This document shows, piece by piece, positions 63,639 to 64,000 of a DNA stretch of 64,000 bases. The notes below the pieces were generated by a model. It was given only the letters and a program-made list of their open reading frames with translations, was not told where the DNA came from and searched no databases. The stretch lies in the NCBI RefSeq assembly GCF_020172665.1, contig NZ_CP083985.1, forward strand, positions 393,191 to 457,190. The letters run 5' to 3'. Within the stretch, counting starts at the first letter, position 1. Each line of letters starts with the position of its first letter. A program made the translations under genes and the position numbers. The DNA is from [Mycobacterium] zoologicum (GTDB lineage Bacteria > Actinomycetota > Actinomycetes > Mycobacteriales > Mycobacteriaceae).

Positions 63639-64000
63639 ATGTTCGATGAAGCGCTGTTCCGGGAGGCCATCGCCAAACCGCGGCTGCGCCAGCCGGTTCC
63701 CGACTATCTCTCCGGCAACCGGGCGGGTGGGCGAGTCAAAGTACTCACCGAGCCCGAACTCAATGCCATGACGCAGCAGTGGTTCGTCGATCTGGACCGC
63801 AAGATCGCCCATTACGCCGAGCATGGGATCGACGTGGCGTTCGCGGCCGAGTGGGCCAAGAAGTACTGGTGGAGCTGGCTGATGCGGGACATGTCGCTCA
63901 ACGATGAGCTCTACACGCCGGATCTGCGCTACAAGGACCCCACTACCTTCGGCCGGATCATCGTGGGCCTTGAGGAGTTCGAGCGCTACAACTTCGCCTT
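63639..64000 (+). CDS. hypothetical protein, divergent from TetR, cut by window edge
   Basis: From the ATG at 63639, with GGAAGGTGGG before it, 120 codons are open to the right edge. It begins MFDEALFREAIAKPRLRQPV and includes AAEWAKKYWWSWLMRDMSLN and YTPDLRYKDPTTFGRIIVGL. The second block resembles the opening of the SnoaL/NTF2-like fold. The rest is outside the window. It is probably the main target of the TetR at 62879. Confidence 0.65.
   Translation, partial: MFDEALFREAIAKPRLRQPVPDYLSGNRAGGRVKVLTEPELNAMTQQWFVDLDRKIAHYAEHGIDVAFAAEWAKKYWWSWLMRDMSLNDELYTPDLRYKDPTTFGRIIVGLEEFERYNFA

Overview
The window is chromosomal DNA of a high-GC actinobacterium of the family Mycobacteriaceae. The evidence is a complete ESX-3 type VII secretion locus, PE/PPE proteins, DUF732 secreted proteins, an MspA-family protein, a HspR/HAIR-controlled dnaK operon, and gene order matching the Rv0281-Rv0293c, Rv0306-Rv0309, Rv0314c-Rv0315, Rv0321, Rv0337c-Rv0338c and Rv0346c-Rv0353 stretches of M. 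tuberculosis. The MspA-family gene and the many species-specific insertions point to a non-tuberculous mycobacterium. The species is not identified.

Layout. (1) 1-2.4 kb: the edge of a DUF222/HNH (13E12-type) gene, a membrane protein, and a coupled pair made of an exported SUOX-like domain protein and a GIDDTD-motif protein. (2) 2.5-5.2 kb: an extra PE-PPE-esxG-esxH cassette. (3) 5.2-20.9 kb: an Rv0281-like methyltransferase and the ESX-3 operon (eccA3-eccB3-eccC3-PE5-PPE4-esxG-esxH-espG3-eccD3-mycP3-eccE3). A Zur box and two IdeR boxes precede eccA3. (4) 20.9-23.7 kb: a leftward operon of alpha/beta hydrolase, amidohydrolase and BluB. (5) 23.7-37 kb: small envelope or secreted proteins (PAP2 phosphatase, L,D-transpeptidase, two DUF732 proteins, two PPE-SVP proteins, a GH16 glucanase, an MspA-family porin) with two TetR regulators. 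(6) 37-46 kb: tRNA-Gly, dcd, two DUF7159-type paralogues, a TetR/carotenoid oxygenase pair and an aminotransferase. (7) 46-53.5 kb: a large membrane Fe-S reductase, several Thr/Pro-rich single-pass proteins and an asparagine permease. (8) 53.5-59.6 kb: a vapBC-like pair with a coupled FAD monooxygenase, then dnaK-grpE-dnaJ-hspR. (9) 59.6-64 kb: an aldose epimerase, a two-domain flavohaemoglobin, a divergent pair over a copper-box-like operator, a TetR, and a gene cut by the right edge.

Main points of interest. The MycP3 protease has lost its catalytic serine (GTS to GTG, residue 350) and its oxyanion asparagine (AAGN to AAGD, residue 243), so it looks proteolytically dead inside an otherwise intact ESX-3 locus. 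The two esxGH copies differ at 13 of 610 nt while the PE and PPE genes beside them have diverged widely, which suggests recent gene conversion. The ESX-3 promoter carries both zinc and iron operators, with a 59-codon ORF between the Zur box and eccA3. Clear palindromic operators mark several TetR-type switches, and a TACCC-N5-GGGTA element resembling the copper-responsive RicR box lies between two divergent membrane-protein genes.
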